From DATGKG01 sp963851325 (lineage in GTDB: Bacteria > Desulfobacterota > Binatia > Binatales > Binataceae): DNA of 64,000 bases. A program made the position numbers and the translations under genes. Within the stretch, counting starts at the first letter, position 1. Every line of letters begins with the position of its first letter. This document shows positions 8,841 through 16,915 of the stretch, one piece after another. The stretch covers positions 62,001 to 126,000 of the forward strand of contig CAWKOR010000001.1 in NCBI GenBank assembly GCA_963851325.1, given 5' to 3'. The notes below the pieces were generated by a model. That model was not told where the DNA came from, ran no database searches, and worked only from the letters and a program-made list of their open reading frames with translations.

Positions 8841-8928
8841 CGCAGAGCAGATTTCCGGTTTTCCGCCGCGATGGACGCTGATATAGAATCGCAGCCGATT
8901 CATCATCCAACGGCAGAGGAAAAATCGC

Positions 8929-9531
8929 ATGCTGAAAATATATGGAACCTCGATGTCACGAGCGGGTCGCGTGCTATGGGCGGCGGAGGAAACCGGCGTC
9001 AAATATGAACACATCCCCACGCCCATAACGGAAGCGAAAAGCGCGGCGCACCTGAAGCTCAATCCCAACGGCCACATTCCGGTCATCGATGACGACGGGT
9101 TCGTATTGTACGAATCGATGGCGATTAACTTCTATATCGCGGCGAAGTACGGCAAGTCGCCGCTGTGGCCCGAGGCGATCCAGGATCGCGCGCTGGCGAA
9201 TCAATGGAGTTACTGGGCGATGCTGGAAGTCGAGCCGCATCTGGTGGTGATGCTGCAAAATGCATTTTCGCCTCCCGACCAACAGAACCCGGCGGTGGCC
9301 GCCGAGGCGGCCGGGAAGCTTAAGGCGCCGCTGGCGGTCATCGAGCAGCATCTGGGCAATCGCGAGTATCTGGTCGGCAAGGACTTCACGATTGCTGATC
9401 TCAACGTGGCCTCGGTATGGGTTATCGGCACGATGGTTGGCGTCGACTTTTCAGCCGCGCCGAAAACCACCGCATGGCTGACGAAGTGCACCTCGCGCCC
9501 CGCGAGCGAACGCGGCCGCCAGCATCCGTAG
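8929..9531 (+). CDS. Glutathione S-transferase family protein
   Basis: A 200-residue protein with the two-domain GST layout. The thioredoxin-like N-terminus has MLKIYGTSMSRAGRVLWAAEE and the cis-Pro/ESMAI region NGHIPVIDDDGFVLYESMAINFYI. The all-alpha C-terminus includes the N-capping motif REYLVGKDFTIADLNVASV. The last residues, WLTKCTSRPASERG, match the usual GST ending, so the gene looks complete. A GAGGA lies upstream of the ATG. It is likely a cytosolic glutathione-conjugating or glutathione-dependent isomerase-type enzyme. No partner gene identifies the substrate. Confidence 0.87.
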   Translation: MLKIYGTSMSRAGRVLWAAEETGVKYEHIPTPITEAKSAAHLKLNPNGHIPVIDDDGFVLYESMAINFYIAAKYGKSPLWPEAIQDRALANQWSYWAMLEVEPHLVVMLQNAFSPPDQQNPAVAAEAAGKLKAPLAVIEQHLGNREYLVGKDFTIADLNVASVWVIGTMVGVDFSAAPKTTAWLTKCTSRPASERGRQHP

Positions 9532-9551
9532 CGCTCGCAGCTTCTTTCCTC

Positions 9552-9669
9552 GGGGTCCCTTCTCTCGCATCGCGAGCGAAGGTGGCTGGCACGCTGGTCG
9601 CTCTTAGGTCTTGCGACCGGCGTGCCAGCCGGATGAGAGCCGCGCGCTGCGCGCGCGGTGGTGGAGTGG
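9552..9669 (-). repeat. Hairpin-bearing dispersed repeat, left copy
   Basis: The reverse complement of this segment aligns over about 118 bp with 10696-10816. Shared blocks include CTCCACC, GCGCGGCTCTCATCCG, GGTCGC, GAGCGACCA and CGAGAGAAGGGAC. Internally it holds an almost perfect hairpin at 9584-9630, with GGCTGGCACG at one end and CGTGCCAGCC at the other. The two copies face each other across the HNH-like gene. The structure is seen; a REP- or MITE-like origin is inferred. Confidence 0.75.
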
Positions 9670-9746
9670 CAGGCGCTTTCCGATTTCACAGTGAGTGGAA
9701 GGGCGTTTTGCGAAAACTGAAGGCGTTCGAAGAGAAACGAGTATGC

Positions 9747-10514
9747 TTATCGCGCGTCTCTCATCGGTCTTCTGATAGCGTACTCGGTTTGGAACTTTAC
9801 AAAATCCACGGAAGGCCTTTTGAATGTTACAGATTCAGTTCTTGGCTTGAGTTCCTGCAACCTGTGTAGCTCACAGAGTTTTGCCAAATGGCGACGGGAA
9901 ACGGGGCGAGAAAGGGTGCCTTTCCACGAAATGACTTCGAACATATATGAGTTGATTTGAACGAGGCGGCTAAGTTCTATGTCCGGTCCGGCCGGTCTGT
10001 TCACGTATACGTATCCCACTCCGCAACTTTCCGGCGCTAAGGTTGCGGGGAAACCCTTTGCTCGCTGGTCGACAGTTGTTTCGGATGCGGAAATGAGCCC
10101 TAGAAGTAAATTTGTACGCAGCCGAGGTCTCGAATCTGACCCAAGGATATACGGGACGAATCTGGCCGCTGCATACGGTTGCGACCGCGTTCGATCATCA
10201 TTGTAAATGATCTTGAACAACCATCGCAGGAGGAAGTCAAAATCGTATCGGAACTCTACAGGATGACGGAAATCAGGAATCTTCGTGAAATATTCTCGAT
10301 CCAGGCGAGATGCGTAGTTGTCCAGGGCGCTTAGCTTGATACCGTTGCACTCCTCGCAAACATCTCGAACGGCGGTTACCAACCCTCGCCGCACAACACC
10401 GCGATTGTGATCGAGAACGGTCCTGTACATTGGTCTGTTTCGACTGAGGAAGAGCGGCATGACCTCCTCCTTCGTGACCCTGCCTTCGGACTTACAATAC
10501 GCGCAGAAGCTCAT
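9747..10514 (-). CDS. HNH-like zinc-binding protein, lone accessory gene
   Basis: A 255-residue protein (from MSFCAYC; a GTG 24 bp upstream is an alternative start). The N-terminus carries a CxxC (FCAYC), the sequence KEEVMPLFLSR, which resembles the K-E-H-V/I-x-P segment of HNH-type nuclease-like families, and a second CxxC followed by Asn (VCEECNGIK). This pattern is seen in stand-alone HNH-like proteins of uncertain activity. Here the usual His of the K-E-H motif is Glu, so catalytic activity is doubtful. The rest of the protein is unrecognised. The gene looks lower in GC than its surroundings and is flanked by inverted copies of a hairpin repeat. Both suggest it was acquired. Confidence 0.6.
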   Translation of the reverse strand: MSFCAYCKSEGRVTKEEVMPLFLSRNRPMYRTVLDHNRGVVRRGLVTAVRDVCEECNGIKLSALDNYASRLDREYFTKIPDFRHPVEFRYDFDFLLRWLFKIIYNDDRTRSQPYAAARFVPYILGSDSRPRLRTNLLLGLISASETTVDQRAKGFPATLAPESCGVGYVYVNRPAGPDIELSRLVQINSYMFEVISWKGTLSRPVSRRHLAKLCELHRLQELKPRTESVTFKRPSVDFVKFQTEYAIRRPMRDAR

Positions 10515-10695
10515 TCGATGTGTATGACACTCTAGCACGACGCGGTCTCCTGACCTTTTTCCGTTCCGGCCATCGTTTGCGATCGGTCCCGAGAGGCGCT
10601 CAGGTGCTCGGCGGAGTCAGTCTTCGCGCGTGTCCGCTTTTGCCGTTGCCAGAATTGAAAAGAGCGGCCGTCGAGGCCGATAGGACCGATTTGCG

Positions 10696-10816
10696 CTACT
10701 CCACCGCCGCGCGCGAAGCGTGCGCGGCTCTCATCCGTCCGGCACGATGGTCGCGGAATGAAGAGCGACCATCGCGCCGGACACCTTCTCTCACATAGCG
10801 AGAGAAGGGACTTCGA
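10696..10816 (+). repeat. Hairpin-bearing dispersed repeat, right copy
   Basis: An inverted partner of 9552-9669, alignable over its whole length with scattered mismatches. The inner hairpin runs 10737-10782, with GTCCGGCACGATGGTCGC and GAGCGACCATCGCGCCGGAC as its arms. The outer part also holds a short inverted pair around TCTCTC and GAGAGA near 10788-10805. Preservation of the hairpin despite sequence drift suggests the fold matters, as in REP-like elements. Confidence 0.75.
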
Positions 10817-10914
10817 TGGGGAGCATGGTGCGGCGGGTGTTCCACCCCGGCTCCACGGTGCTGAGTGGAGCGGTCATACATCGATGCTGCGCGCGATGTA
10901 ACACTGAAAATGAA

Positions 10915-10946
10915 AAGGCCGGAGCGCGTCGATGCGCTCCGGCCTT
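10915..10946 (-). terminator. Strong intrinsic terminator of the amidohydrolase gene
   Basis: A perfect 13-bp stem (AAGGCCGGAGCGC with GCGCTCCGGCCTT) has a 6-nt loop. On the minus strand it is followed by TTTTCATTTTC, a good U-tract. It lies 23 bp beyond the stop of the minus-strand amidohydrolase gene. Confidence 0.85.
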
Positions 10947-10968
10947 CGTCGTTACAACTTCGAATCGA

Positions 10969-12699
10969 CTACTGCCCGTTGCGAAGCAACTTGCCCGGAG
11001 TCGCTCCGGTGCATTTGCCCTCGTCCCAGGTCTCGACGCCATTGCAAATGATCGACTTGTAGCCCTTCGCATGCTGCACGCGCCGCCATTCGCCGCCCGG
11101 GAAATCCTTGACGATCTCGCCGACCCAGTCGGGCTCGACCGCGAGGCCGTTGAGGTCGTACACAACGACATCCGCCGCGAGTCCTTCGCGCAGGGTGCCG
11201 CGATCGCGGAAGCCCGCCGCATGCGCAGGCAGCGCGGACAGCCGATAGTGCGCCTCTTCCAGCGTGATGCGCTTTTCGTCGCGGACCAGCCAGCCGAGGA
11301 AATCGGTGGTGTAGGCGCCGCCGGTGAAGAACTTGGTGTGCGCGCCGCCGTCCGATACGCCCGGAATGGTGTAGGGCGAGTCGTTGATCATCTCGGAATA
11401 GAAGTCGAGGTTGAAGCCGCGATTGGGGCCGAGGAACTCGACCTTCAGATCGCCGGCGATCGACAGATCGAGCATCACGTCGATCTCGTGCTTGTTCTCT
11501 TCCTGGGAAATCTGTCCGACGGTCTTGCCGACGTACTTCTCGAGTTCCGGCTTGTCATCGGCCCACTGCACGATGAGGCCTTTGATCGGTCCGCCGACGC
11601 CCTTCTGGATGACTTCCAGCTTCTTGTTGGCCTCGCCATGCTCGCGCTTGATGGCCGCGCGCAGCTCGGGGTCCCTCATCTTGTTGATTTTCTCTTCGGT
11701 GGTGCCGGTGGTGACGGCGCGCCACGCGGGGCTCGCATCGTACAGGTTCCAATTTTCCAGCGTGAAGGCAAAGCCGGTGCGCAGCGTCGCGGTCTGGCCG
11801 AAAATCGGCAGGCCCTTGTCACGGCATCGCTTCAGCCATGCGAGGCTGCGCTGATGGGGCAGGGGATCTTTGCGCGCAGGAGCGATCGCATTGAAGAGGA
11901 TGGGCCGATTGGCCGCAGCCGCGAGCTTCTCGACGAACGCGAGGTCATCTTTGATCTTACCGGTTGCCTGGGTGATCTGGATGAAGCCCTCGTCGCGCTC
12001 GCGAAGCACGCGGGCGAGATTGAGGATGTCCTCATCGCACATCAAATCGGTGACCATCGGCGAGCCGTCGAAGTCAGCCTGGGTGGAATCTTCGCCGAGG
12101 CGCTGGATGGAAAATCCGCTCAGCCCGGCATCCATGCCTTCGTTGAGCAGACGGCGCATTTCGGCGCGCTCGGCTTCGGTGGCCGGCCGCGATTTCGCCG
12201 CCTCGATGCCCATCACATAAACCATGATCGATGAGGTCGGCAGATACTGAATAGCGTTGACGCCCTTGGGAGCGCGGTCGAGCGAGTCCATGTACTGCGG
12301 GATGGTTTCCCAATCCCAGTTCATGCCCACCCGCATCGACTCGTATGGAATCGCTTCGGTGCGCGTCATCATGAGCATTGAGCGCTCGCGTCCTTCCGGC
12401 TTGACCGGGAAGAAACCGAAGCCGCAGTTGCCCAGAACTACCGAGGTGACGCCGTGCCATCCGGAGATGGTGCAGTATGGATCCCAGCGGATCTGTGCGT
12501 CGTAGTGGGTGTGGAGATCGACGAAGCCGGGGGCGACGATGAGGCCATCGGCATCGATGACTTTCTTCGCGAAGCCATTCCCGCGACCGCCGACTTGCGC
12601 GATCTTGCCGTCCTTGATCCACAGATCGCCGTGGAAACGCGGAACTCGCGTTCCATCGACGATAGTTCCGCCTTTGATTTGAATATCGTATTCGGCCAT
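10969..12699 (-). CDS. N-acyl-D-amino-acid deacylase-like amidohydrolase
   Basis: A 576-residue metal-dependent amidohydrolase. It begins with YDIQIKGGTIVDG and has the metal-binding GFVDLHTHYDAQIRWD, then HGVTSVVLGNCGFGF, the pattern of D-aminoacylase-type members. The C-terminal VSDGGAHTKFF and a GLAADVVVYDLNGL return strand complete the family layout. The start ATG at 12699 has AAGGAGGG 8 nt upstream; the longer open frame to 12741 is therefore not used. The expected reaction is hydrolysis of an N-acyl (D-)amino acid or related amide. The true substrate is not readable. It is a single-gene unit ending at a strong terminator. Confidence 0.85.
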   Translation of the reverse strand: MAEYDIQIKGGTIVDGTRVPRFHGDLWIKDGKIAQVGGRGNGFAKKVIDADGLIVAPGFVDLHTHYDAQIRWDPYCTISGWHGVTSVVLGNCGFGFFPVKPEGRERSMLMMTRTEAIPYESMRVGMNWDWETIPQYMDSLDRAPKGVNAIQYLPTSSIMVYVMGIEAAKSRPATEAERAEMRRLLNEGMDAGLSGFSIQRLGEDSTQADFDGSPMVTDLMCDEDILNLARVLRERDEGFIQITQATGKIKDDLAFVEKLAAAANRPILFNAIAPARKDPLPHQRSLAWLKRCRDKGLPIFGQTATLRTGFAFTLENWNLYDASPAWRAVTTGTTEEKINKMRDPELRAAIKREHGEANKKLEVIQKGVGGPIKGLIVQWADDKPELEKYVGKTVGQISQEENKHEIDVMLDLSIAGDLKVEFLGPNRGFNLDFYSEMINDSPYTIPGVSDGGAHTKFFTGGAYTTDFLGWLVRDEKRITLEEAHYRLSALPAHAAGFRDRGTLREGLAADVVVYDLNGLAVEPDWVGEIVKDFPGGEWRRVQHAKGYKSIICNGVETWDEGKCTGATPGKLLRNGQ

Positions 12700-12893
12700 T
12701 AAGGTTCCCTCCTTGGGAAACAAGGTTGGGACTCGGCGCATTCAGCTACGCGTCTCGCCCGTGATTATTTGCTTTTACAGCATTGCTTATGCTGGAGGCA
12801 AGCAAAATTGAACGACCGGTATGTTGATTACGCACAAGGACAGGGCGGTTCGCGATGCGGAGGGTGACGGAACGCGACCGATGCCGGACCCGA

Positions 12894-12920
12894 CGCGGAT
12901 GTTCGCGAGGAGCATCCGCG
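12894..12920 (-). terminator. Hairpin downstream of the 154-residue gene
   Basis: CGCGGATG and CATCCGCG form an 8-bp perfect stem with an 11-nt loop, 37 bp past the minus-strand stop at 12957. There is no clear T-run, so it may be a factor-dependent terminator or an RNA-stabilising hairpin. Seen as structure only. Confidence 0.35.
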
Positions 12921-12956
12921 CCAGGTCCCCGGCGGACTTCTGGCGCGCGCTCGAGG

Positions 12957-13421
12957 CTACGCGGCGACCATCTCATCCAGCCGAAGCGGCGCGATGAGCG
13001 CGACCGACTCGATGCCGGCGCTCGTCGGCTCTTCGATCACCATTGCGGGTGGTGCCTCAGGCGGCGACTCGTCGAAGGTCGCACCGAGGTCGATGCGCAC
13101 GCCGCCGAAGAGACGCTTGCGCACCGCTTGCGGATCGAGTTCAAACAACTCGGCGATCCACCGGAAGCTGCCCATCGTGATGGCGTCGCTGAGGAACCAC
13201 GCCCTGGCGGTACGCTGACAGTAATGGACCTGAACCTTGCGATAACGGCTGGGACCCTCTGAGGGGATATCGCCGTAGTAGTCGCGGAAAGCCTGCGCAA
13301 GCACAGCAAACCACAACTTTGGGGCACCTTCGCTTTGTTCGAGGCCGGCGAAGAGTGCGCGTGACTGGAAGCGGGACTGCTCGGTACACGTACCGGCGGA
13401 AACCTGACCATCCTGAACCAC
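12957..13421 (-). CDS. Conserved hypothetical protein, divergent from the repressor gene
   Basis: A 154-residue protein starting at GTG with AGGGAGGGAG about 8 nt upstream. The middle part (LWFAVLAQAFRDYYGD, then ARAWFLSDAITMGSFRWIAELFELDPQAVRKRL) resembles short proteins of unknown function found in phage- and plasmid-derived regions of proteobacteria. The last stretch looks like a small helical DNA- or RNA-binding unit, but no known domain can be named. It is transcribed away from the S24-like regulator through an 84-bp shared promoter region, so it is a likely target of that repressor. Confidence 0.6.
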   Translation of the reverse strand: MVQDGQVSAGTCTEQSRFQSRALFAGLEQSEGAPKLWFAVLAQAFRDYYGDIPSEGPSRYRKVQVHYCQRTARAWFLSDAITMGSFRWIAELFELDPQAVRKRLFGGVRIDLGATFDESPPEAPPAMVIEEPTSAGIESVALIAPLRLDEMVAA

Positions 13422-13505
13422 TGGGACTCCCTCCCTTACTTAGAGAAAAATCCCCCCCAGTGTCGCGCTCTGATGCGGTTGTAGTGACCGAATTCGTCTT
13501 TTACC

Positions 13506-13543
13506 TTGACAACCGTACCTCTACGCGGTGAGATAAATATCTC
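13506..13543 (+). promoter_or_regulatory. Putative promoter with palindromic operator
   Basis: A TTGACA at 13506-13511 is followed at 17 bp by TGAGAT (13529-13534), a weak -10. The perfect inverted repeat GAGATA-AA-TATCTC (13530-13543) overlaps that -10. It lies just upstream of the proposed repressor start, which fits negative autoregulation. The palindrome is certain; promoter and operator roles are inferred. Confidence 0.45.
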
Positions 13544-13601
13544 AAGCGAGAAATCTGTGTCAAGCACCGAAGGAGAAGAATTTCTCCTAAAAGCAGGAAC
13601 C

Positions 13602-14192
13602 ATGGCGCATCGATTGCGCCTGGTTTTGGACGAAATGGGTCTTAATCAGACTCAGGCGGCCGAGCGCGCCGGGATTCCATTGGCGACGCTCAACAAATGG
13701 ATCAACCAGTCGGACAAGGCGCCGAATCCCAGCGCCGAAAACCTTCTCGCACTGAAGCAAGCATTCAACGTTTCGCTCGATTGGCTGCTGACCGGCGAGG
13801 GTTTGCGCGAGTCGATGCCGTCGTTCATTGATGTCCTCACCCGCTTGACAAAATGGCTACAGTCATCGATTGGCTCGGGGGCCCTGGATCCGAATCGGAT
13901 CGATATCGTGCGGCCGGAGGGCGATGCGTTTCTGCCTGAATACGGCCCCAACGATCTGTTCGTGGTGGAGCGGACCACGATCCTTCCGGCACAGGATCAG
14001 ATTTGCCATTTGAGCTTCGGCGGGATGACGGGGTTTCGGCGGGTGATTCACGAAGTCGACGGCTCAGTTCTCCTCACCGCCCCCAATCCGGCGACTCCGC
14101 CATGGAGAGTGCCTGCCAGCCAAACCGAGAGTCAAGTCAAGGTGCATGGCCGAGTGGTAGGTGCCCTCAAGGTCTTCGGTAGGATAGATTAG
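13602..14192 (+). CDS. XRE/S24-type (CI-like) transcriptional regulator
   Basis: A 196-residue protein from ATG 13602 (AGGA just upstream). An open frame exists back to a TTG at 13506, but that codon lies inside the -35 box. The N-terminus is an XRE helix-turn-helix: MAHRLRLVLDEMGLNQTQAAERAGIP with recognition helix ATLNKWIN, ending in FNVSLDWLLTGEG. The C-terminus is the S24 peptidase-like fold of CI/LexA repressors (DAFLPEYGPNDLFVVERT, then GRVVGALKVFGRID). The usual S24 Ser and Lys could not be placed with confidence, so self-cleavage is uncertain. Likely a phage-derived repressor acting on the divergent 154-residue gene. Confidence 0.75.
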   Translation: MAHRLRLVLDEMGLNQTQAAERAGIPLATLNKWINQSDKAPNPSAENLLALKQAFNVSLDWLLTGEGLRESMPSFIDVLTRLTKWLQSSIGSGALDPNRIDIVRPEGDAFLPEYGPNDLFVVERTTILPAQDQICHLSFGGMTGFRRVIHEVDGSVLLTAPNPATPPWRVPASQTESQVKVHGRVVGALKVFGRID

Positions 14193-14723
14193 TCTCTACT
14201 TTGTGATATATTGGACGTGTCATAGTAACGAACAACTTGCAAATGGCGGGAAAAATATTTCATTGCAGGATTAACTCCTGATTCGCAGAAATAGTTAAGG
14301 CGCGAGCTTGATTGCGCATAAGAATCAGTCTCCGCCAATCGTCAGCGGACCCGATACGCCAGGATCATGAATCGCCGATCAGAACGAAAAAATCGGCCTG
14401 TTGTCGAAAAATCGAGCGATTGAGCATCTCACGACGACCCGTGGCGGTTCGATAGCCAACGGACGCGAAGCCTACTTAGCTCGGGCTCCTTCGACCGTCG
14501 GACGGCGAATTCTCCTCGGGTCATGGAACCCCGAATGACCCCCGTCGCGACACGATGGATGTTTCCGAGCCGCCTTCGGTCGCCCGCCGGTAAGGTGACG
14601 CCAGAAAAGTGCGGCGGAAAATCTGCCGCCGCACTTCTCTGAACCGCGGCGCGATCGCGATCCAATCTCACTCACCAGCACACAGCCCCATCCGCAATGC
14701 CGCCGTGAAAACGATCCGCGCCC
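14193..14723. other. Gene-poor stretch with hairpins, no supported gene
   Basis: A 531-bp gap between the repressor gene and the excisionase-like gene. No open frame here has family features. It contains GGGTCAT/ATGACCC (14518-14541, 10-nt loop) and the strong terminator hairpin at 14607-14636. The first 150 bp are AT-rich relative to the window. A small RNA is possible but nothing shows it. Confidence 0.5.
14607..14636 (-). terminator. Intrinsic terminator of the excisionase-like gene
   Basis: AAGTGCGGCGG and CCGCCGCACTT form an 11-bp perfect stem with an 8-nt loop. On the minus strand TTTTCT follows. It lies 87 bp past the stop of the minus-strand HTH gene, so it most likely ends that transcript. 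Confidence 0.7.
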
Positions 14724-14912
14724 TTACATGTTGTTGGTCGAGCGCGAATCCGCGTTCAGCCGCCATCGGTCGATGGTCTCGACGTTGAAGCGCCAGTCGC
14801 TGCCGACCCGGAAGGCCGGGAGCTGCGAACGCTTCAGCATTCGATAGATGGTGCTTTGATGGACGTGAAGATAGTCGGCGACTTCCTTAACCGTCAGAAC
14901 TCGTTTTGCCAT
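14724..14912 (-). CDS. Excisionase-family helix-turn-helix DNA-binding protein
   Basis: A 62-residue protein (start MAKRVLT; a longer frame to 14930 exists, but AGGGAGG lies about 8 nt before 14912). It is a complete MerR-like/excisionase HTH: LTVKEVADYLHVHQSTIYRMLKRSQLPAFRVGSDWRF, followed by a short tail. Such proteins are either phage excisionases or small regulators. No integrase is found in the window, so a regulatory role is as likely as recombination directionality. Confidence 0.82.
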   Translation of the reverse strand: MAKRVLTVKEVADYLHVHQSTIYRMLKRSQLPAFRVGSDWRFNVETIDRWRLNADSRSTNNM

Positions 14913-15285
14913 GGATGTGGCCTCCCTCAATTCGCCCCCACGGGCCTGTCATGGTGCGTTGACTATGTGTTAACGCGAGCGCTCCATAGAAGCAAACGGA
15001 ATGCCGCACATTTCGAAAATATCCTGTGCATAACCGTGCAATTAGCTTCCAATCGACGCGACGATGAGTCGCGGATTTGCCTGATCGCGCCAAAAAATGG
15101 CGATCGCGCAAGCTTCGACAAACTGTGGGCGAACTCAGTTATGCGCAGCCCAGCGCGCCGGCGATGCGCTACTTTCGAGGATTCCTGTCTTCCTTCAATT
15201 ATCCGCTACTATCAATAACGAGCCTGGTCTGACGCTCGCGACGCGGTGGAACCTGATCCCCAACACCAGAGCCTGATTCACCACT
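14913..15285. other. Intergenic region, no supported gene
   Basis: A 373-bp divergent promoter region between the excisionase-like gene and the methyltransferase. Two small inverted repeats can be seen: CGCGAC/GTCGCG near 15058-15074, and an imperfect GCGCCA/TGGCG around a run of As near 15086-15102. No coding region or RNA gene is recognisable. Confidence 0.45.
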
Positions 15286-16101
15286 ATGAGCGATATCTAC
15301 AAACATCCCGAAGAATACGATCTGGAACATCTCGGCGACGACGAAGACATCGGTTTTTATGTCTCGTTACTTCGGACCTTGCGCCCCCGCAGGATTCTGG
15401 AACTCGGTTGCGGCACCGGCAGGATTACGCTGCCGCTGGCTGCCGAGGCGGCGCGTTGCGATGCCGAGGTCATCGGACTGGACAACCAACCCGAGATGCT
15501 GGCGCGGGCCGAGGAGCATCGCGCGCAACAAGCGCCCCAGGTTCGCGCGCGCCTTAGTCTTGTGAAGGCCCAAATGCAGACCTATGTCGCGCAGCCGAAA
15601 ATCGATCTCATCGTCATCCCATGTTCGTCGATCAGTCACGTGCTCGAGCTCGACGATCAGATCGCGGTGTTCAAGCGATGCTACGAGAACCTCAATCCGA
15701 GCGGCCGTTTCGTGGTCGAGGTTACGATGCCCAACATGGCCGCCTACTCCGACTCGTTCAGTGTGCCCCCGCGCACACCCATCGAAATCGATGTCGACAA
15801 CCTCGACGAGAACGACGGCACGCGGCTGATCCGTCGCAAGACCACGCGCTACCTCAGCGATCGGCAGCTCGCGCAGATCCGCTTCCTGTACGAGAAGTAC
15901 CAGCACGGCCGCGCGGTCGAGAGCTACATTGATGACTTCGCGAGCCATGTCTTTTTCCCGCGCGAACTGGAACTGCTCTTTATCCACGCCGGCTTTGAGA
16001 TCGAACGCACCCTGGGCGACTATCGAAGCCGCCCGCTAGCGGCCAACTCGCCGCTGATTATCATGATGGGAAAACGCAAGGTGACCGATGACCCGCATTG
16101 A
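15286..16101 (+). CDS. Class I SAM-dependent methyltransferase
   Basis: A 271-residue methyltransferase with Rossmann motif I ILELGCGTGRITLPLA (about residues 36-51), motif II VIGLDNQPEMLARA, and a later LIVIPCSSISHVLELDDQ with the Asp-loop. The GCYENLNPSGRFVVEV-like segment matches methyltransferase-11/25 members. Its 3' end overlaps the CmcJ-like gene by 14 bp, so the two are translationally coupled and probably act in one pathway. The methyl acceptor is unknown. Confidence 0.87.
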   Translation: MSDIYKHPEEYDLEHLGDDEDIGFYVSLLRTLRPRRILELGCGTGRITLPLAAEAARCDAEVIGLDNQPEMLARAEEHRAQQAPQVRARLSLVKAQMQTYVAQPKIDLIVIPCSSISHVLELDDQIAVFKRCYENLNPSGRFVVEVTMPNMAAYSDSFSVPPRTPIEIDVDNLDENDGTRLIRRKTTRYLSDRQLAQIRFLYEKYQHGRAVESYIDDFASHVFFPRELELLFIHAGFEIERTLGDYRSRPLAANSPLIIMMGKRKVTDDPH

Positions 16102-16897
16102 AAACCGCATTGACCAGGGTGGAGACACCGTCGAAGCGTCGCTTCTATATCTGGTCGAGCGACCCGAGTCTTCCCGTGACGACGCCACCGGATGGCCCGG
16201 TCGCTCGGCGCCGCGCAAGGTCAAAATCGCCAATGCCCGAGCGCTCGGCGAAGCATCGCTGGACCGGGAAGGATTCCAACTGGTGCGACATCAATCGGTG
16301 GTCGCAAATTTCCTCGATGCCGAAGAAGTTCGCCGCGTCTATTATCCCGAACTCGCGCACATGCTGCGGGAAGTCAGCGGCGCCTCCAAGGTGGCGATCT
16401 TCGCGCATGATGTGCGCTCCTCAGATAAATCCAGGCAGGACGGCAAAATCGTGCGCGAGCCGGTTTCCTCGGTGCATAACGACTACACTCCCAGGTCTGC
16501 GCCCCAGATGGTGCGCGAGTCGTTGCCTGCGGACGAAGCCGAGGATCGCCTCAGCAGGCGATTTGTCGAGATCAACATCTGGAAGCCCATCCGAGGACCG
16601 GTGCTCGATCGCCCGCTGGCGGTTTGCGACGCGCGCAGCATCGCGCCATCCGACCTGGTGCCCACCGATCGCTACCTCAAGCACGAGGTCTTCATGATGG
16701 TCTTCAACCCGGCGCATCGATGGTTCTACTTTCCGAAGATGCTCTCCGACGAGACGCTGCTCATCAAGGGTTACGATTCGATGGCTGATGGACGCGCGCG
16801 CTACACGGCGCACGCATCGTTTATCGATCCGACCACGCCGCCCGATGCGCCTCCGCGCGAAAGCATCGAGGCCCGCGCGCTGCTGTTTTTCGACTGA
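16088..16897 (+). CDS. CmcJ/NvfI-family oxidoreductase
   Basis: A 269-residue protein of the family that includes CmcJ (cephamycin 7-alpha-methoxylation), fungal GA4 desaturase and NvfI. Supporting features are VEASLLYLVERPE at the N-terminus, the putative metal-binding SVHNDYTPRSAPQMV (H-x-D), EINIWKPIRGPVLDRPLAVCDA, and the distal FPKMLSDETLLIKGYDS. These are Fe(II)/2-oxoglutarate-like oxygenases in several natural-product routes. Overlap with a methyltransferase gene recalls hydroxylation followed by O-methylation, as in CmcI/CmcJ. That functional parallel is inference, since the methyltransferase here is a generic class I enzyme. Confidence 0.8.
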   Translation: MTRIENRIDQGGDTVEASLLYLVERPESSRDDATGWPGRSAPRKVKIANARALGEASLDREGFQLVRHQSVVANFLDAEEVRRVYYPELAHMLREVSGASKVAIFAHDVRSSDKSRQDGKIVREPVSSVHNDYTPRSAPQMVRESLPADEAEDRLSRRFVEINIWKPIRGPVLDRPLAVCDARSIAPSDLVPTDRYLKHEVFMMVFNPAHRWFYFPKMLSDETLLIKGYDSMADGRARYTAHASFIDPTTPPDAPPRESIEARALLFFD

Positions 16898-16915
16898 AGG
16901 CGCCGGGATCGACAG

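Noticed and set aside
9720..10520. Complete insertion sequence or transposon around the HNH-like gene
   Set aside because: No transposase or integrase frame, no clear target-site duplication; reported as a repeat-flanked gene only.
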